64,000 nt of DNA from a bacterium OL-1 (GTDB lineage Bacteria > Actinomycetota > Coriobacteriia > Coriobacteriales > Atopobiaceae): assembly GCA_000752675.2 (NCBI GenBank), contig LM994625.1, forward strand, positions 183,030-247,029. The letters are read 5' to 3'. Within the stretch, counting starts at the first letter, position 1; the number at the start of each line of letters is the position of its first letter. Positions 7,765 to 16,744 of this stretch are shown in pieces. The notes beneath the pieces were generated by a model. It did no database searches and was not told the DNA's origin. It worked only from the letters and a program-made list of their open reading frames with translations. Made by a program: the position numbers and the translations under genes.

Positions 7765-10257
7765 CTACGCGACGGGCAGCTCCACCGATGCCGAGAGCGC
7801 ACCATCGGTGACCGAGAGGCGCACGCAATCCGAATCCAAGACCGGCCGCACAACCGCCAGCGCCTCGCCAAAGTAGGTCTGCGTCTCTCCCGTGACAAAG
7901 CTCCCCTCGTTGAAGGGAGAGGCGCATCCAAAGCCGAGAAGGTCTCCGCCCTCGACCGATGCCCTCAGCACGCCCCTTGCAAGCGACCGGGTCTCGCCGT
8001 TTGTCCCGGTGTAGCGCACGCGCACAAAGGCCAGCCTGCCGGCCCCAACGCACGCGGGCCCCGCTGCCGCGCCCTCGTGCCAGACGTCGCGGCGCGCGAA
8101 CCCACCCGGCACGCCGGCATACTCCACCTCGGCCCGAAGCTCCGTCTGGCCGCTCGCGCTTCTCAGCGAGCGCCTGCCCAGCTCGCGACCGTCCTCGTCA
8201 TAGGCAACGGCCTCAAGCGTCCCCGGCTCGTAGCGGCAGGACATGCGAGCAACGCAAGAACCCTTGAGGAGCCTCCGCCCCACCTCGCGCCCGTTAAGGA
8301 GCAGCGCCACCGCGTGCGCATGCGCGTATACCTCGACGTTGGCAGCTCTCCCCTCGCAGCCGTCCCAGCTCCACGACTCGATAGCGCTCGACATCTTCCA
8401 GGCGCTTGGCGAGTGGCGCTCCCCGGTGTGATTCACGGGACAGACAGCCAGGTAGGGGCCCGTCTCACCGGTAAGCGCAACGCGCGTGTAGAGTGCTTCG
8501 CCAAGCGGCTTGCCTGTGAGATCCACGCGCCCAGACCCCGCCGTAAGCCATCCAAACCCGCTCTCGCGCGGCGCGTAGTCGTTGTACTCCCAGGCACCCA
8601 CGCCCGTCTCGCCCAGGTAGTCCATGCCGGCCCAGACAAAGTCGCCAACAAGCCGCGGCTCCTTTTTGGCCAGCTCGGCAAATCGCTGGGCGTCGGAGCA
8701 GAAGGTCTCGCTGCCCAGGATCAGCCGGTGCGGGTATGCGCGAAGGTCGTGCCTGTAGCGGTCGATGCCATAGTTGTAGCCCGCAACGTCCATCTGGGCG
8801 AAGGCGTCCCGCGTGACGCGGTCGCATGCGGGCAGCGCGGCACCCTTCTTCATGAAGCCCGCGCCGAGAAGCCCGGCCAATCTGTTGTAGAACTCGCTTC
8901 CCACCGCGCGATGCGGCGTTGCGCCCTGGTGCGCGGCCTGCTCGGCCTCGCGCCGCGCCTTCTCGTCGGAGTACTGCCCCAACCCAAGCGAGCTCAGCAG
9001 GTTAAAGAAGATGTTGACGCCACAGGTGACGGGACGCGTGGGATCAAGCACGTGCAGGTGCTCGACCATCTGGCGGGTGAGAAGGACACCTCGCTCCTGG
9101 GCGGTCTCGGCAACCTCGTTGCCAATCGAGTAGAGCAGCACGCTGGGGTGGTTGCGGTCCTTCTCGACCATGTCGGCAAGATCGCGGCGCCACCACGCAT
9201 CGAAGTACTCAACGTAGTCGTGGAGCGTCTTGTGGATGTACCAATGGTCCACGTACTCGTCCATGACCAGCACGCCCAGGTGGTCGCAGGCGTCGAGCAG
9301 CGCCTTCGAGCAAGGGTTGTGGGCAGAGCGCACGGCGTTGTAGCCCTGCTCGCGCATGAGCAGGACCTTGCGCCACTCCGCATCGGCAAAGGCGCAAGCA
9401 CCCAGCACGCCGTTGTCGTGGTGGATGCAGGCGCCCCGAAGCACGATGCGGTCACCGTTGAGGAGAAGCCCGTCATCGCCCCACGCAAGGGTGCGGATGC
9501 CAAAGAGCGTCTCGCCGTGATCGACGGCATTGCCCCCTGCCGCAAGGTCAACACGGCAACGATAGAGGTCCGGATGGTCCGGCGACCAGGTGCGGGGCTG
9601 CGGCACCTCGAGCGTCATCGCCCCGGTTCCGTCTTCGCCCAGCTCGACGCTACCGGCTGCCACCGGCATCTGGGAGCCCTCGGGGAGAAGCTCGACCGTT
9701 GCCAGCCCATGTCCGCTCGCCTCGAGCGAGACCCCAACGCAGGCACGGCTGCCATCCAGCGAGAGCGTCCGCACGGCAATGCCATTGGGCCGCAGGTGAA
9801 CCGGCTCGCCTACCCACAGCGTGACGGGACGGTAGATGCCGGCGCCAGAGTACCAGCGGCTGTTGGGCTGGTCGGAGTTCCTGGCAACAACGCGCAGCTC
9901 GCAGGGCCTACCGGGCTCCACAAGCCCAGCAAGGTCCACGTAGAAGTTCGTGTAGCCGTACGGCCGCTCCGCAACAAGCGTGCCGTCAATCCATACCTGG
10001 GCCAGGTGGCAGACGCCCTCGAACTCGAGGAGGAGGGACTTACCGCCAAGCTCCTCTGGCGGGGTCCAGGTCTTGACGTACTCGTAGTCGCGTCCCTCGA
10101 ACCAGCCGCTGTTCTGGGCCGAGACCGCCTGCGGGCTGCGCGTCTCGCCAATCATCGCGTCGTGGGGAAGCGTGACTTCCTCGAACGGCTCGTCCTTCTC
10201 GCCCTCAAGGGCAATCCGCCTGAACTGCCATCCCTCGTTAAACGAAAGACCCTTCAT
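7765..10257 (-). CDS. Glycoside hydrolase family 2, probable beta-galactosidase
   Basis: An 830-residue GH2 enzyme without signal peptide, hence cytoplasmic. The N-terminal sugar-binding jelly roll is followed by an immunoglobulin-like domain and a TIM barrel from about residue 270. The predicted acid/base is Glu381 in SIGNEVAE, the nucleophile Glu517 in ILGSETF; HNPCS and MDEYVDHW are further barrel motifs. About 250 C-terminal residues form extra beta-domains. The ATG at 10257 overlaps the GH78 stop (ATGA), so the two are coupled. Beta-galactosidase is the default call; beta-glucosidase or beta-glucuronidase specificity is not excluded. Confidence 0.85.
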   Translation of the reverse strand: MKGLSFNEGWQFRRIALEGEKDEPFEEVTLPHDAMIGETRSPQAVSAQNSGWFEGRDYEYVKTWTPPEELGGKSLLLEFEGVCHLAQVWIDGTLVAERPYGYTNFYVDLAGLVEPGRPCELRVVARNSDQPNSRWYSGAGIYRPVTLWVGEPVHLRPNGIAVRTLSLDGSRACVGVSLEASGHGLATVELLPEGSQMPVAAGSVELGEDGTGAMTLEVPQPRTWSPDHPDLYRCRVDLAAGGNAVDHGETLFGIRTLAWGDDGLLLNGDRIVLRGACIHHDNGVLGACAFADAEWRKVLLMREQGYNAVRSAHNPCSKALLDACDHLGVLVMDEYVDHWYIHKTLHDYVEYFDAWWRRDLADMVEKDRNHPSVLLYSIGNEVAETAQERGVLLTRQMVEHLHVLDPTRPVTCGVNIFFNLLSSLGLGQYSDEKARREAEQAAHQGATPHRAVGSEFYNRLAGLLGAGFMKKGAALPACDRVTRDAFAQMDVAGYNYGIDRYRHDLRAYPHRLILGSETFCSDAQRFAELAKKEPRLVGDFVWAGMDYLGETGVGAWEYNDYAPRESGFGWLTAGSGRVDLTGKPLGEALYTRVALTGETGPYLAVCPVNHTGERHSPSAWKMSSAIESWSWDGCEGRAANVEVYAHAHAVALLLNGREVGRRLLKGSCVARMSCRYEPGTLEAVAYDEDGRELGRRSLRSASGQTELRAEVEYAGVPGGFARRDVWHEGAAAGPACVGAGRLAFVRVRYTGTNGETRSLARGVLRASVEGGDLLGFGCASPFNEGSFVTGETQTYFGEALAVVRPVLDSDCVRLSVTDGALSASVELPVA

Positions 10258-12812
10258 CGCGCACCCTCCACTTCGCATGAAAACGCGTACGAACCGCACC
10301 CCACCTCGCGCGTGCTTCCGTCGGGCAGCACGACCTCGCAGGTGGTGCCCAGGGGCACCTCGACCTCAAGCGAGAAGGACGAGCCATCAAGCTTCCAACT
10401 ACTGGCAAGCCGCCCATAGGGCGTCTCGACCGCACCGTGGGCGGAGCAAAGCCCTCCCCCAACAAGCGGCTGCACCCGTGACCTGCGGTATCCCGGCTCA
10501 AGCGGCTCAAGGCCGGCAATGCGACGGTAGAGGAAGTCTCCCACCGCACCGCTCGCGTAGTGATTGTACGAAATCATGATGTCCGTGCCGTCATCGCCGA
10601 TGGGACAGTTGCCGTTCTCGTCCAGGCCGTCCCAACGCTCCCAGATGGTTGTTGCGCCGTGAACCACCTCGTAGAGCCACGAGGGGCACGACGTGCACTC
10701 GAGCATCTGGAACGCAGTGTCCTTCTCGCCATTGTCTGCCAGGGCAAAGAGGATGTACGGGGTGCCGGGGAAGCCCGTCCCAATGCGATACCCGCCCTGC
10801 TCGACCAGCTGGGAGAGGCGCTTCACCGCCGCGCGCAGCTCGTCTCCCTTGAGCATGCCAAACTGGATGGGGAGCACGTAGGCGGTCTGGAACTCCTGCT
10901 TGAGCCTACCGTGGCCGTTGGTGAAGACGTTGCGGTACGCCCTGGCAACGCGCGCGCTCAGGCGGCCGTACTTCTCGGCGGCGTCCTTCTCGCCGAGGAT
11001 CTTTGCAATGCGGGCCACCAGTGCGCTTGTGTGCTGGAGGCTTGCCGTTGCCGTCCACTTGCTGCGCGCCTGCCACTGGCCCATCTTGGGCACGTCGGGG
11101 GCAACCCAGTCGCCAAAGTGGAGCACCGCCGGTGTGTGCCATATGTAGCGGTAGTCGCCCACGCCAAAGCCCGCCCAGAATCGGCAGGCGTCGACGTAGC
11201 GCCTCATGGTCTCGAAGTTCTCGCGCAAGACCTCCACGTCCCCCTCGGCCTGGTAGAGCGCCCACGGCACCAGGACGCAGGCGTCTCCCCAGAAGTCCAC
11301 CGCCATGGGCGGGATGGTGGTGGGAAAGCCAAAGCCCTGCGCAGGCACGGTCACGGGGATGCCGCCCGTGCGGTACTGCTCCGAGCGCACGTCGCGCAGC
11401 CATTTGCGCAGGAAGCGGCCCATATCAAAGTTGTAGCAGGCCGTTGGGGCAAAGACCGCGATGTCACCGGTCCAGCCCATGCGCTCGTCTCGCTGCGGGC
11501 AGTCGGTGGGGATGTCCATGAGGTTGGACTTCGAGCTCCACACGATGTTTTCCTGCAAGCGGTTGAGGCGCTCGTCCGAGCAGGCAAACTCGCCGGTCGT
11601 GCGCAGGTCCGAGTAGAGCGCGAGCGCGCGGACCTCGACCTCGCCCTCGCTCGCTCCGCTCACCGCAACGTAGCGAAATCCCATGTAGGTGAGGCGCGGC
11701 GAGAACTCCTGGCGCCCTTCTCGGCACACGTAGGTGAGGGTTGCCTTGGCCGTGCGCAGGAAGTCAGTGTTGAGCGTGCCGTCTGGCTTCAGGATCTCTG
11801 CATGGCGCACCGTGATGGTCTGGCCCTCGTGCCCGTTAACCACCAGGTCAACCACTCCGGCGAAGTTTTGCCCAAAGTCATAGACCAGCTCGTCGCCCAC
11901 CTTTGTGCAGCTCACAGGGCTCATCACCTCGTGGGCACGCACGGGTGCGCCGTCCTCGGCGACAAGCGCGGGGCTCACGCGCAGGGTCTCTCGCATGGCC
12001 GGGCGCCAGGCGGCATTGTCCAGGCTCACACGGGCGTCGTACGTCTCGCCATCATAGAAGCAGGCCATGCGGCACGGCCCGTCCTCGGTGACCTGCCAGT
12101 CCTCGCCGGTTCCCAGGACCTGCGTCGAGCCGTCCGCATACTCCACGCGCACCTCGAGGAGCAGGGCCTGCCTGTCCGCGGTGACGCGGTTCTTGCGCGT
12201 GTAGGAGAAGGGCCCCACCGCCCAGCCTCCGGCAACGGTCACCACCAGCTCGTTCGAGGCTCCAAGCCGGTCCGTTACGTCATAGGTCTGGTACTGGAGC
12301 GTCGAGCCATACGAGGTGAAGCCGGGCGCAAAGTAGCGCTCTCCCACGCGTTGGCCATTGAGCGAGATGTCGTAGATGCCCAGCGCCGTGGCATAGACGC
12401 GGGCGCGACGCACCGTGCCTCCAAGCGCGAAGGCGTGCCTAAAGACCATGGGCACAGGTGCCACGCCCTTCTCGTCAAAGCGGTAGGCGGCATCGCTGAT
12501 CCACTCTGCCTCCCACGAGCCGCCGAGAAGCCCCGTCTCAAACTCCAGCGTGCCCTCGGCGGACTCGCCGGCGTCGTCGGTCGCGCAAACGCGTGCCTGG
12601 TACGTTGTGCAGGGCGCGAGGGGGGCACCATCGTAGCGCACCGAGGCCCGACCGGTGCCTCGCCAGGTCCAGCCGTTGACCTCGAGCGTTACCTCACGCA
12701 GGCTCGCGCCCTGCCGGTCGCTCTCGAAGACAAAGGAGAAGCGAGGGCGCGCCTCGTCCGTCACGCAACCGGTCTCAAGGCCCTCGCAGGCAAAACGCCG
12801 TAGCTTCAGCAT
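10254..12812 (-). CDS. Glycoside hydrolase family 78, alpha-L-rhamnosidase
   Basis: This 852-residue protein removes terminal alpha-L-rhamnose from glycosides. N-terminal beta-domains include the Bac_rhamnosid_N motif GIYDISLNGQRVG. The (alpha/alpha)6 catalytic domain holds DCPQRDERMGWTGD at about residues 437-450, with the general-acid Glu, and TTIWERWDG at about 720-730. No signal peptide is present, so the substrate must be imported, plausibly by the GPH symporter. The ATG at 12812 follows GGGGGAT; a GTG four codons upstream is possible. Released rhamnose would feed RhaA-RhaB-RhaD. No promoter is obvious in the short gap to the upstream terminator, so readthrough may drive it. Confidence 0.95.
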   Translation of the reverse strand: MLKLRRFACEGLETGCVTDEARPRFSFVFESDRQGASLREVTLEVNGWTWRGTGRASVRYDGAPLAPCTTYQARVCATDDAGESAEGTLEFETGLLGGSWEAEWISDAAYRFDEKGVAPVPMVFRHAFALGGTVRRARVYATALGIYDISLNGQRVGERYFAPGFTSYGSTLQYQTYDVTDRLGASNELVVTVAGGWAVGPFSYTRKNRVTADRQALLLEVRVEYADGSTQVLGTGEDWQVTEDGPCRMACFYDGETYDARVSLDNAAWRPAMRETLRVSPALVAEDGAPVRAHEVMSPVSCTKVGDELVYDFGQNFAGVVDLVVNGHEGQTITVRHAEILKPDGTLNTDFLRTAKATLTYVCREGRQEFSPRLTYMGFRYVAVSGASEGEVEVRALALYSDLRTTGEFACSDERLNRLQENIVWSSKSNLMDIPTDCPQRDERMGWTGDIAVFAPTACYNFDMGRFLRKWLRDVRSEQYRTGGIPVTVPAQGFGFPTTIPPMAVDFWGDACVLVPWALYQAEGDVEVLRENFETMRRYVDACRFWAGFGVGDYRYIWHTPAVLHFGDWVAPDVPKMGQWQARSKWTATASLQHTSALVARIAKILGEKDAAEKYGRLSARVARAYRNVFTNGHGRLKQEFQTAYVLPIQFGMLKGDELRAAVKRLSQLVEQGGYRIGTGFPGTPYILFALADNGEKDTAFQMLECTSCPSWLYEVVHGATTIWERWDGLDENGNCPIGDDGTDIMISYNHYASGAVGDFLYRRIAGLEPLEPGYRRSRVQPLVGGGLCSAHGAVETPYGRLASSWKLDGSSFSLEVEVPLGTTCEVVLPDGSTREVGCGSYAFSCEVEGAR

Positions 12813-12824
12813 GCAATCCCCCAC

Positions 12825-12864
12825 TTCAAAGAAAGGCGGGCACGGGACGCATCCCCTGCCCGCC
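12825..12864 (-). terminator. Hairpin terminator after the GH3/membrane-protein pair
   Basis: GGCGGGCA (12835-12842) pairs with TGCCCGCC (12857-12864) with additional GGG/CCC pairing inside. Reading the minus strand it is followed by TTTCTTTG. It separates the GH3 pair from the GH78-GH2 pair and probably attenuates rather than blocks transcription. Confidence 0.65.
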
Positions 12865-12911
12865 CAGTACGGTCAATTCTCGCCGACGCGCGGCCGCCGG
12901 CCAAGATCTGG

Positions 12912-13364
12912 CTACTTTGTGCTCTTGCCGTGGCCCAGGAAGGCGGCAATCACGGAGAAGAGCCAGGTCACCAGCGAGATGACGATAACCGCAACGGCCT
13001 GGGTGGCCGCCTCGTGCGCCTCGACGTTGCCCAGCTCGAGGTTCGAGCCAAAGACCTGCGCCAGGGACTCGACGCGGGCGGAGATGAACATCACACCGGC
13101 AACCGCAAGGCAGCAGGGCACGGCAACGCGCAGCACGTCAGAGACAATGGCCAGGGCATAGCCCTCCTTGCCACGGCCAAGGGCAAGGACGATGACCTCC
13201 GCCGCAATGGCAACAACGAGCAGGGCGGCGATGACCGAGTTGAGGTCGACGTAGTACGCGCGGGTCGCGTTCATCACATAGAGCACGAACGTCACGATGC
13301 TCAGCAGGCAAACAATGGCGTTGAAGACGCCGGCTGCACCCATGGACTTCTTGGCAGATTCCAT
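12912..13364 (-). CDS. Small four-helix membrane protein coupled to GH3
   Basis: A 150-residue protein with four predicted transmembrane helices (about residues 10-32, 42-62, 68-95, 120-145). I recognise no family. Its ATG shares bases with the GH3 stop codon (TAATG), so translation is coupled and a partnership with the membrane-anchored GH3 enzyme is likely. It could be an assembly or anchoring factor. Charged residues at both ends (MESAKKS, GHGKSTK) suggest cytoplasmic termini. Confidence 0.65.
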   Translation of the reverse strand: MESAKKSMGAAGVFNAIVCLLSIVTFVLYVMNATRAYYVDLNSVIAALLVVAIAAEVIVLALGRGKEGYALAIVSDVLRVAVPCCLAVAGVMFISARVESLAQVFGSNLELGNVEAHEAATQAVAVIVISLVTWLFSVIAAFLGHGKSTK

Positions 13365-16300
13365 TACTTCTCCTCCTTGGCTTCCGTGGCGTCATGCGCA
13401 CCCTTGACGGCATCGCGGACGTAGAGCGCACCAAACACTGCGGCAAGTCCGTAGCCGGCCACCGTGGCGCCGTTGAGCGCCATCTCCCACCAGGGCGTCA
13501 CTCGCACGGTCTTGATGTTCTGCGCAGCGCTCTGGGCAAATGCGTAGAGCTGGTACTTCATGTTCTGGCGGGCATACTCGACGAGCGTCGCGTCGCTGGC
13601 GATGAGGTCGTGGGTCATGTACGGCCAGCTCTCCTGGACATCGGTGAGGGTCTCGTCGGTCGAGAAGTCAGCCATCATCGTGACGCCGCCGTAGATGCAC
13701 GTCTCGGGGCGGAAGTAGCCGGGATTGTTCACCATGTCGGTCGACATGAGGCCCTTGAATCCCCACTCGCCTCGCAGGATGTTGCGGAGAAGCCCCCAGG
13801 AGCCGTTGACGGGGGTTGCGCCGACCCTGCCGAAGGCGGTCATGATGCCGAGGGCGCCAGAGTCTTCGAAGGAGGCGCGGAACGCGCGGAGCTCGCCCTC
13901 GCGGGCCTTCTGCTCGGTCATGTACGGGGCAACGCCGGCGCGCTTGGTCTCCTGGTCGTTGAAGGCGAAGTGCTTGGGGCCGATGATGATGCCGTACTCG
14001 AGCGCGCCCTCGACCGTACGCGCGGACATGAGGCTCGAGAGCACCGGATCCTCGGAGTAGTACTCGAAGTTACGGCCGTTGTAGGGGCAGCGGTGCAGGT
14101 TCGCCGCAGCGCCCCACAGGAGGTAGTTGCCGCTCCAGAGGCCGTCGTTGCCGAGAAGCTCGCCCCAGCTCTTGGCGATGTCCTCGCTGAAGGTGCTAGC
14201 GATGGTCGTCTCGTTAGCCATGGTGTTGAGCACGTAGTTGGCGTTGGCGTCGTCGGTGTGCAGGCCGCGGCCGGCGAGCGTGGTGCCAAAGCCATTGGGG
14301 CCGTCGTTCTGGTAGACCACGGGGTTCTCGATCTCGGGGATGACGTCCGACTGGCTGCCGCCCTTGATGATCTTCGCGAAGAGCGTGTCCACGGGGATCT
14401 CGTCGACGAGCTTGTCCCACTGGGCATCGTCGATGTTGTCATCGCCCGCAAGACTGGAGAGCGTGAGGCCAGCGGGTGCGCCGTTGACGTCTGTGACCTC
14501 GCCGTTCTTCGTGATCTGGTACTCCTCACAGCAGAGGTTCCTGACCCATTCCTCCTGCCTGTCTCCGCCAATGGTGAGGTCGTCGTAGGTGCGCGGGAAG
14601 GTGCCGTTCCAGTCGCTCCTCGAGAGAGGCGTTGCGTAGCCGGGCTGGTAGTAGTTCACGTCGGCATCTGCGAGCTGGTTCTCAATCTCGGTGCCGTTCT
14701 TGGACTTGGCGAGCGTCGACTCGTCAACCGTGCCCTCGGAGCCGATGGGCTTGATGCTCACCAGGGAGGCGTCTCCCGCAGCCCCGTTACCCTGCGCCGC
14801 CAGGACGTTGTTCACGGCGTCGTGGGCATCCTCGGCAAGCACGAAGCAGTAGTCGCCGCCATCGAGGATCCAGCCGCCCTTGCCGCCCTTGGCGGAGGAG
14901 TCCCAGCTTGCCATGTCGTAGAGGTCGGCGGTGATGGTGAGCTGCTGGTCGTCGCCAGGCTTGAGCTCGTCGGTCTTGGCAACGCCAATCAGCTGGATGG
15001 CGGACTTCTCGACGCCAGCCTTCTTGTCGTAGTCGGTATAGGGGACAGAGACGTAGAGCTGGGCCACGTGCTTGCCAGCAACGGAGCCGGTGTTGGTGAC
15101 GGTGACCTTGGCGGTGACGGTCTTCTCGTCCGCGTTTACCTGGACGTCGTCGAGCGTCTGCTGGAAGGTGGTGTAGGAGAGGCCGTAGCCAAACGGGTAG
15201 ACGACCTCGTCGTCGTAGTTCCACGACGACGCGCCGTTGGAGGCGCCGGCCGCTCCGGTTGCGTTGCCGGAACCCGTGACGGAGTCGTAGTAGCGGGTCT
15301 CGTAGTACTTGTAGCCCGTGTAGATGCCCTCCGCCTCAACGACGTAGTAGGCCGAGGCGGTGCTGTTCTCGCCGCCGAGGAAACCGCCCGCGATATCGGT
15401 GCCCATGGCACCCATGAGGGAGTCTGGCCAGGTGACCATGCTCGTATCGGCGACCTTGATCGAGCCAAAGTTCTGGGAGCTGGGCGCCATGGCGGTGTCC
15501 ACCGCATACGTGTCCGCCAGGCAGCCAGAGGGGCTCACGGTGCCGTTGAGGATATCCGCGATTCCCAGCGTACCGTAGGCGCCCGGGAAGCCGATGTTCA
15601 GGATCGCCGCGATCTTGGGGTCATCCTTGAGGTCGCCAAGCTCCATGGTCGAGCCGCTGTTGACCATCACGATGACTTTGTCGAAGTTCTCCTCGGCAAG
15701 CTGGATGAGCGCACGTTCGTTGGTGCATATGCCAAGCGGGTTCTTTGTCCCGTATGTCTCGGCGTCGATGCCGGCAGCGCCGGGGTAGTAGTCGCTGCCC
15801 TCGGAGCCGGGACGAGAGATCACCACGATTGCCGCGTCACCGTACTCGGCGAAGCTGCTGGCAAAGTCCTCGCTCGCGCCGCCCTCGGTCACATAGGTGT
15901 CAAAGGAGGGCTCGTTGGGCACGTACGGGGTCGCGAACCCGGCAGGACGATACTTGTAGGCAACCGACTGCATCCAGGGCGTGGGGTTTACCGCCGAGGT
16001 GTCCTCAACGGCGCCCAGGGTCTCGTAGATGCTGGTCATGGTTGGGTTGATATCGAAGCCGCCCTGCTCAAGCGCCGAGACAAGGTCGACGGCGTCCTCC
16101 GTGGTGATCGAAGAGCCCATCTTGCCACCCAGGAAGGGATACATCGAGCCCATGCCCAGGAGCGTGACCTTTGCCCCCTTGGCAAGCGGAAGGGCCTGAC
16201 CCTCGTTCTTCATGAGGACGGTGCCCTCCTGGCCAACGCGACGGCCAAGGTCCTCGTGGGCCTTCACGAGGTCGTCCGTCGAAGCGATGCTCGGCGTGAA

Positions 16301-16462
16301 CTTGTCGTCTGCGGTCTGCTCGGTACTTGTCGTCCCCAGCGCAGAGTCGATGGTCCCTCTCCAGGAATCAGCGACGCCATGTGCGCCCGTCAGCCCGAGG
16401 CCGGCAGACAGCGCAAGGGCAACAGCACCGCGACGCGTGACCTGCTTCTGTTCTATCCCCAT
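13364..16462 (-). CDS. Exported glycoside hydrolase family 3 with reversed domain order and C-terminal membrane anchor
   Basis: A 1032-residue protein, probably a beta-glucosidase. The N-terminus QVTRRGAVALALSAG is a twin-arginine type signal. The usual C-terminal GH3 domain comes first (GTVLMKNEGQALPL at about 80; SRPGSEG with candidate acid/base Glu221), then an Fn3-like domain (VYPFGYGLSYTTF at about 420, beta-sheet to about 520). The TIM-barrel domain comes last (GPKHFAFND at about 830; nucleophile Asp909 in GLMSTDM). A transmembrane helix near 993-1016 and a short charged tail end the protein. Start 16462 has GGAGGGAG upstream. Such reversed order is known from Ruminococcus and Butyrivibrio GH3 enzymes. 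Confidence 0.9.
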   Translation of the reverse strand: MGIEQKQVTRRGAVALALSAGLGLTGAHGVADSWRGTIDSALGTTSTEQTADDKFTPSIASTDDLVKAHEDLGRRVGQEGTVLMKNEGQALPLAKGAKVTLLGMGSMYPFLGGKMGSSITTEDAVDLVSALEQGGFDINPTMTSIYETLGAVEDTSAVNPTPWMQSVAYKYRPAGFATPYVPNEPSFDTYVTEGGASEDFASSFAEYGDAAIVVISRPGSEGSDYYPGAAGIDAETYGTKNPLGICTNERALIQLAEENFDKVIVMVNSGSTMELGDLKDDPKIAAILNIGFPGAYGTLGIADILNGTVSPSGCLADTYAVDTAMAPSSQNFGSIKVADTSMVTWPDSLMGAMGTDIAGGFLGGENSTASAYYVVEAEGIYTGYKYYETRYYDSVTGSGNATGAAGASNGASSWNYDDEVVYPFGYGLSYTTFQQTLDDVQVNADEKTVTAKVTVTNTGSVAGKHVAQLYVSVPYTDYDKKAGVEKSAIQLIGVAKTDELKPGDDQQLTITADLYDMASWDSSAKGGKGGWILDGGDYCFVLAEDAHDAVNNVLAAQGNGAAGDASLVSIKPIGSEGTVDESTLAKSKNGTEIENQLADADVNYYQPGYATPLSRSDWNGTFPRTYDDLTIGGDRQEEWVRNLCCEEYQITKNGEVTDVNGAPAGLTLSSLAGDDNIDDAQWDKLVDEIPVDTLFAKIIKGGSQSDVIPEIENPVVYQNDGPNGFGTTLAGRGLHTDDANANYVLNTMANETTIASTFSEDIAKSWGELLGNDGLWSGNYLLWGAAANLHRCPYNGRNFEYYSEDPVLSSLMSARTVEGALEYGIIIGPKHFAFNDQETKRAGVAPYMTEQKAREGELRAFRASFEDSGALGIMTAFGRVGATPVNGSWGLLRNILRGEWGFKGLMSTDMVNNPGYFRPETCIYGGVTMMADFSTDETLTDVQESWPYMTHDLIASDATLVEYARQNMKYQLYAFAQSAAQNIKTVRVTPWWEMALNGATVAGYGLAAVFGALYVRDAVKGAHDATEAKEEK

Positions 16463-16585
16463 CCGATTGCTCCCTCCAACTGCGTGATCGCTGGCCGAAC
16501 TCTGGCGGTCGCCCCCGCGACCCCTCGTGCGGCCGGCCTTCTCGGCATCCGTGCCGTTTGCTGTAAAAAACGATGCCATATCTGA

Positions 16586-16614
16586 AAGATTTTGTGAAAA
16601 CGATTTTCCGTCAA
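16586..16614 (-). promoter_or_regulatory. Putative GH3 promoter with RpiR-type operator
   Basis: On the minus strand TTGACG (16614-16609) is a good -35. The spacer directly after it is the palindrome GAAAA-CGA-TTTTC (16596-16608), close to the TGAAA-N-TTTCA form reported for MurR/RpiR operators. The -10 is weak and could lie around 16586-16591. An RpiR regulator is encoded 130 bp away. Confidence 0.45.
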
Positions 16615-16670
16615 CGGTATGCGCAAGGCTGCAAGCGCGTTATGCGGCATAGTTTTTCTATGTCACGACA

Positions 16671-16716
16671 CCACCAACGGGCGACGCCCCCGAGAGGAAG
16701 CGTCGCCCGTTGGTGG
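16671..16716. repeat. 17-bp perfect hairpin between RpiR and GH3 genes
   Basis: Arms 16671-16687 and 16700-16716 are perfectly complementary (CCACCAACGGGCGACGC) with a 12-nt loop. It follows the RpiR stop on the minus strand. There is no U-tract, so termination would have to be Rho-assisted or the hairpin has another role. Confidence 0.7.
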
Positions 16717-16744
16717 CTCAAGAACCTGGGGTTCGTCCTTCTCG

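Noticed and set aside
7669..10419. Very long plus-strand open frame antisense to GH2
   Set aside because: It is the complement of a well-supported GH2 gene in GC-rich DNA; composition is Arg/Ala/Pro/His-rich without any domain.
10560..12803. Long open frame antisense to GH78
   Set aside because: Same reason: the GH78 catalytic motifs are intact on the minus strand.
13394..16585. 1063-codon open frame antisense to GH3
   Set aside because: Mirror of the GH3 codon bias; no recognisable domain, and GH3 domains are complete on the other strand.
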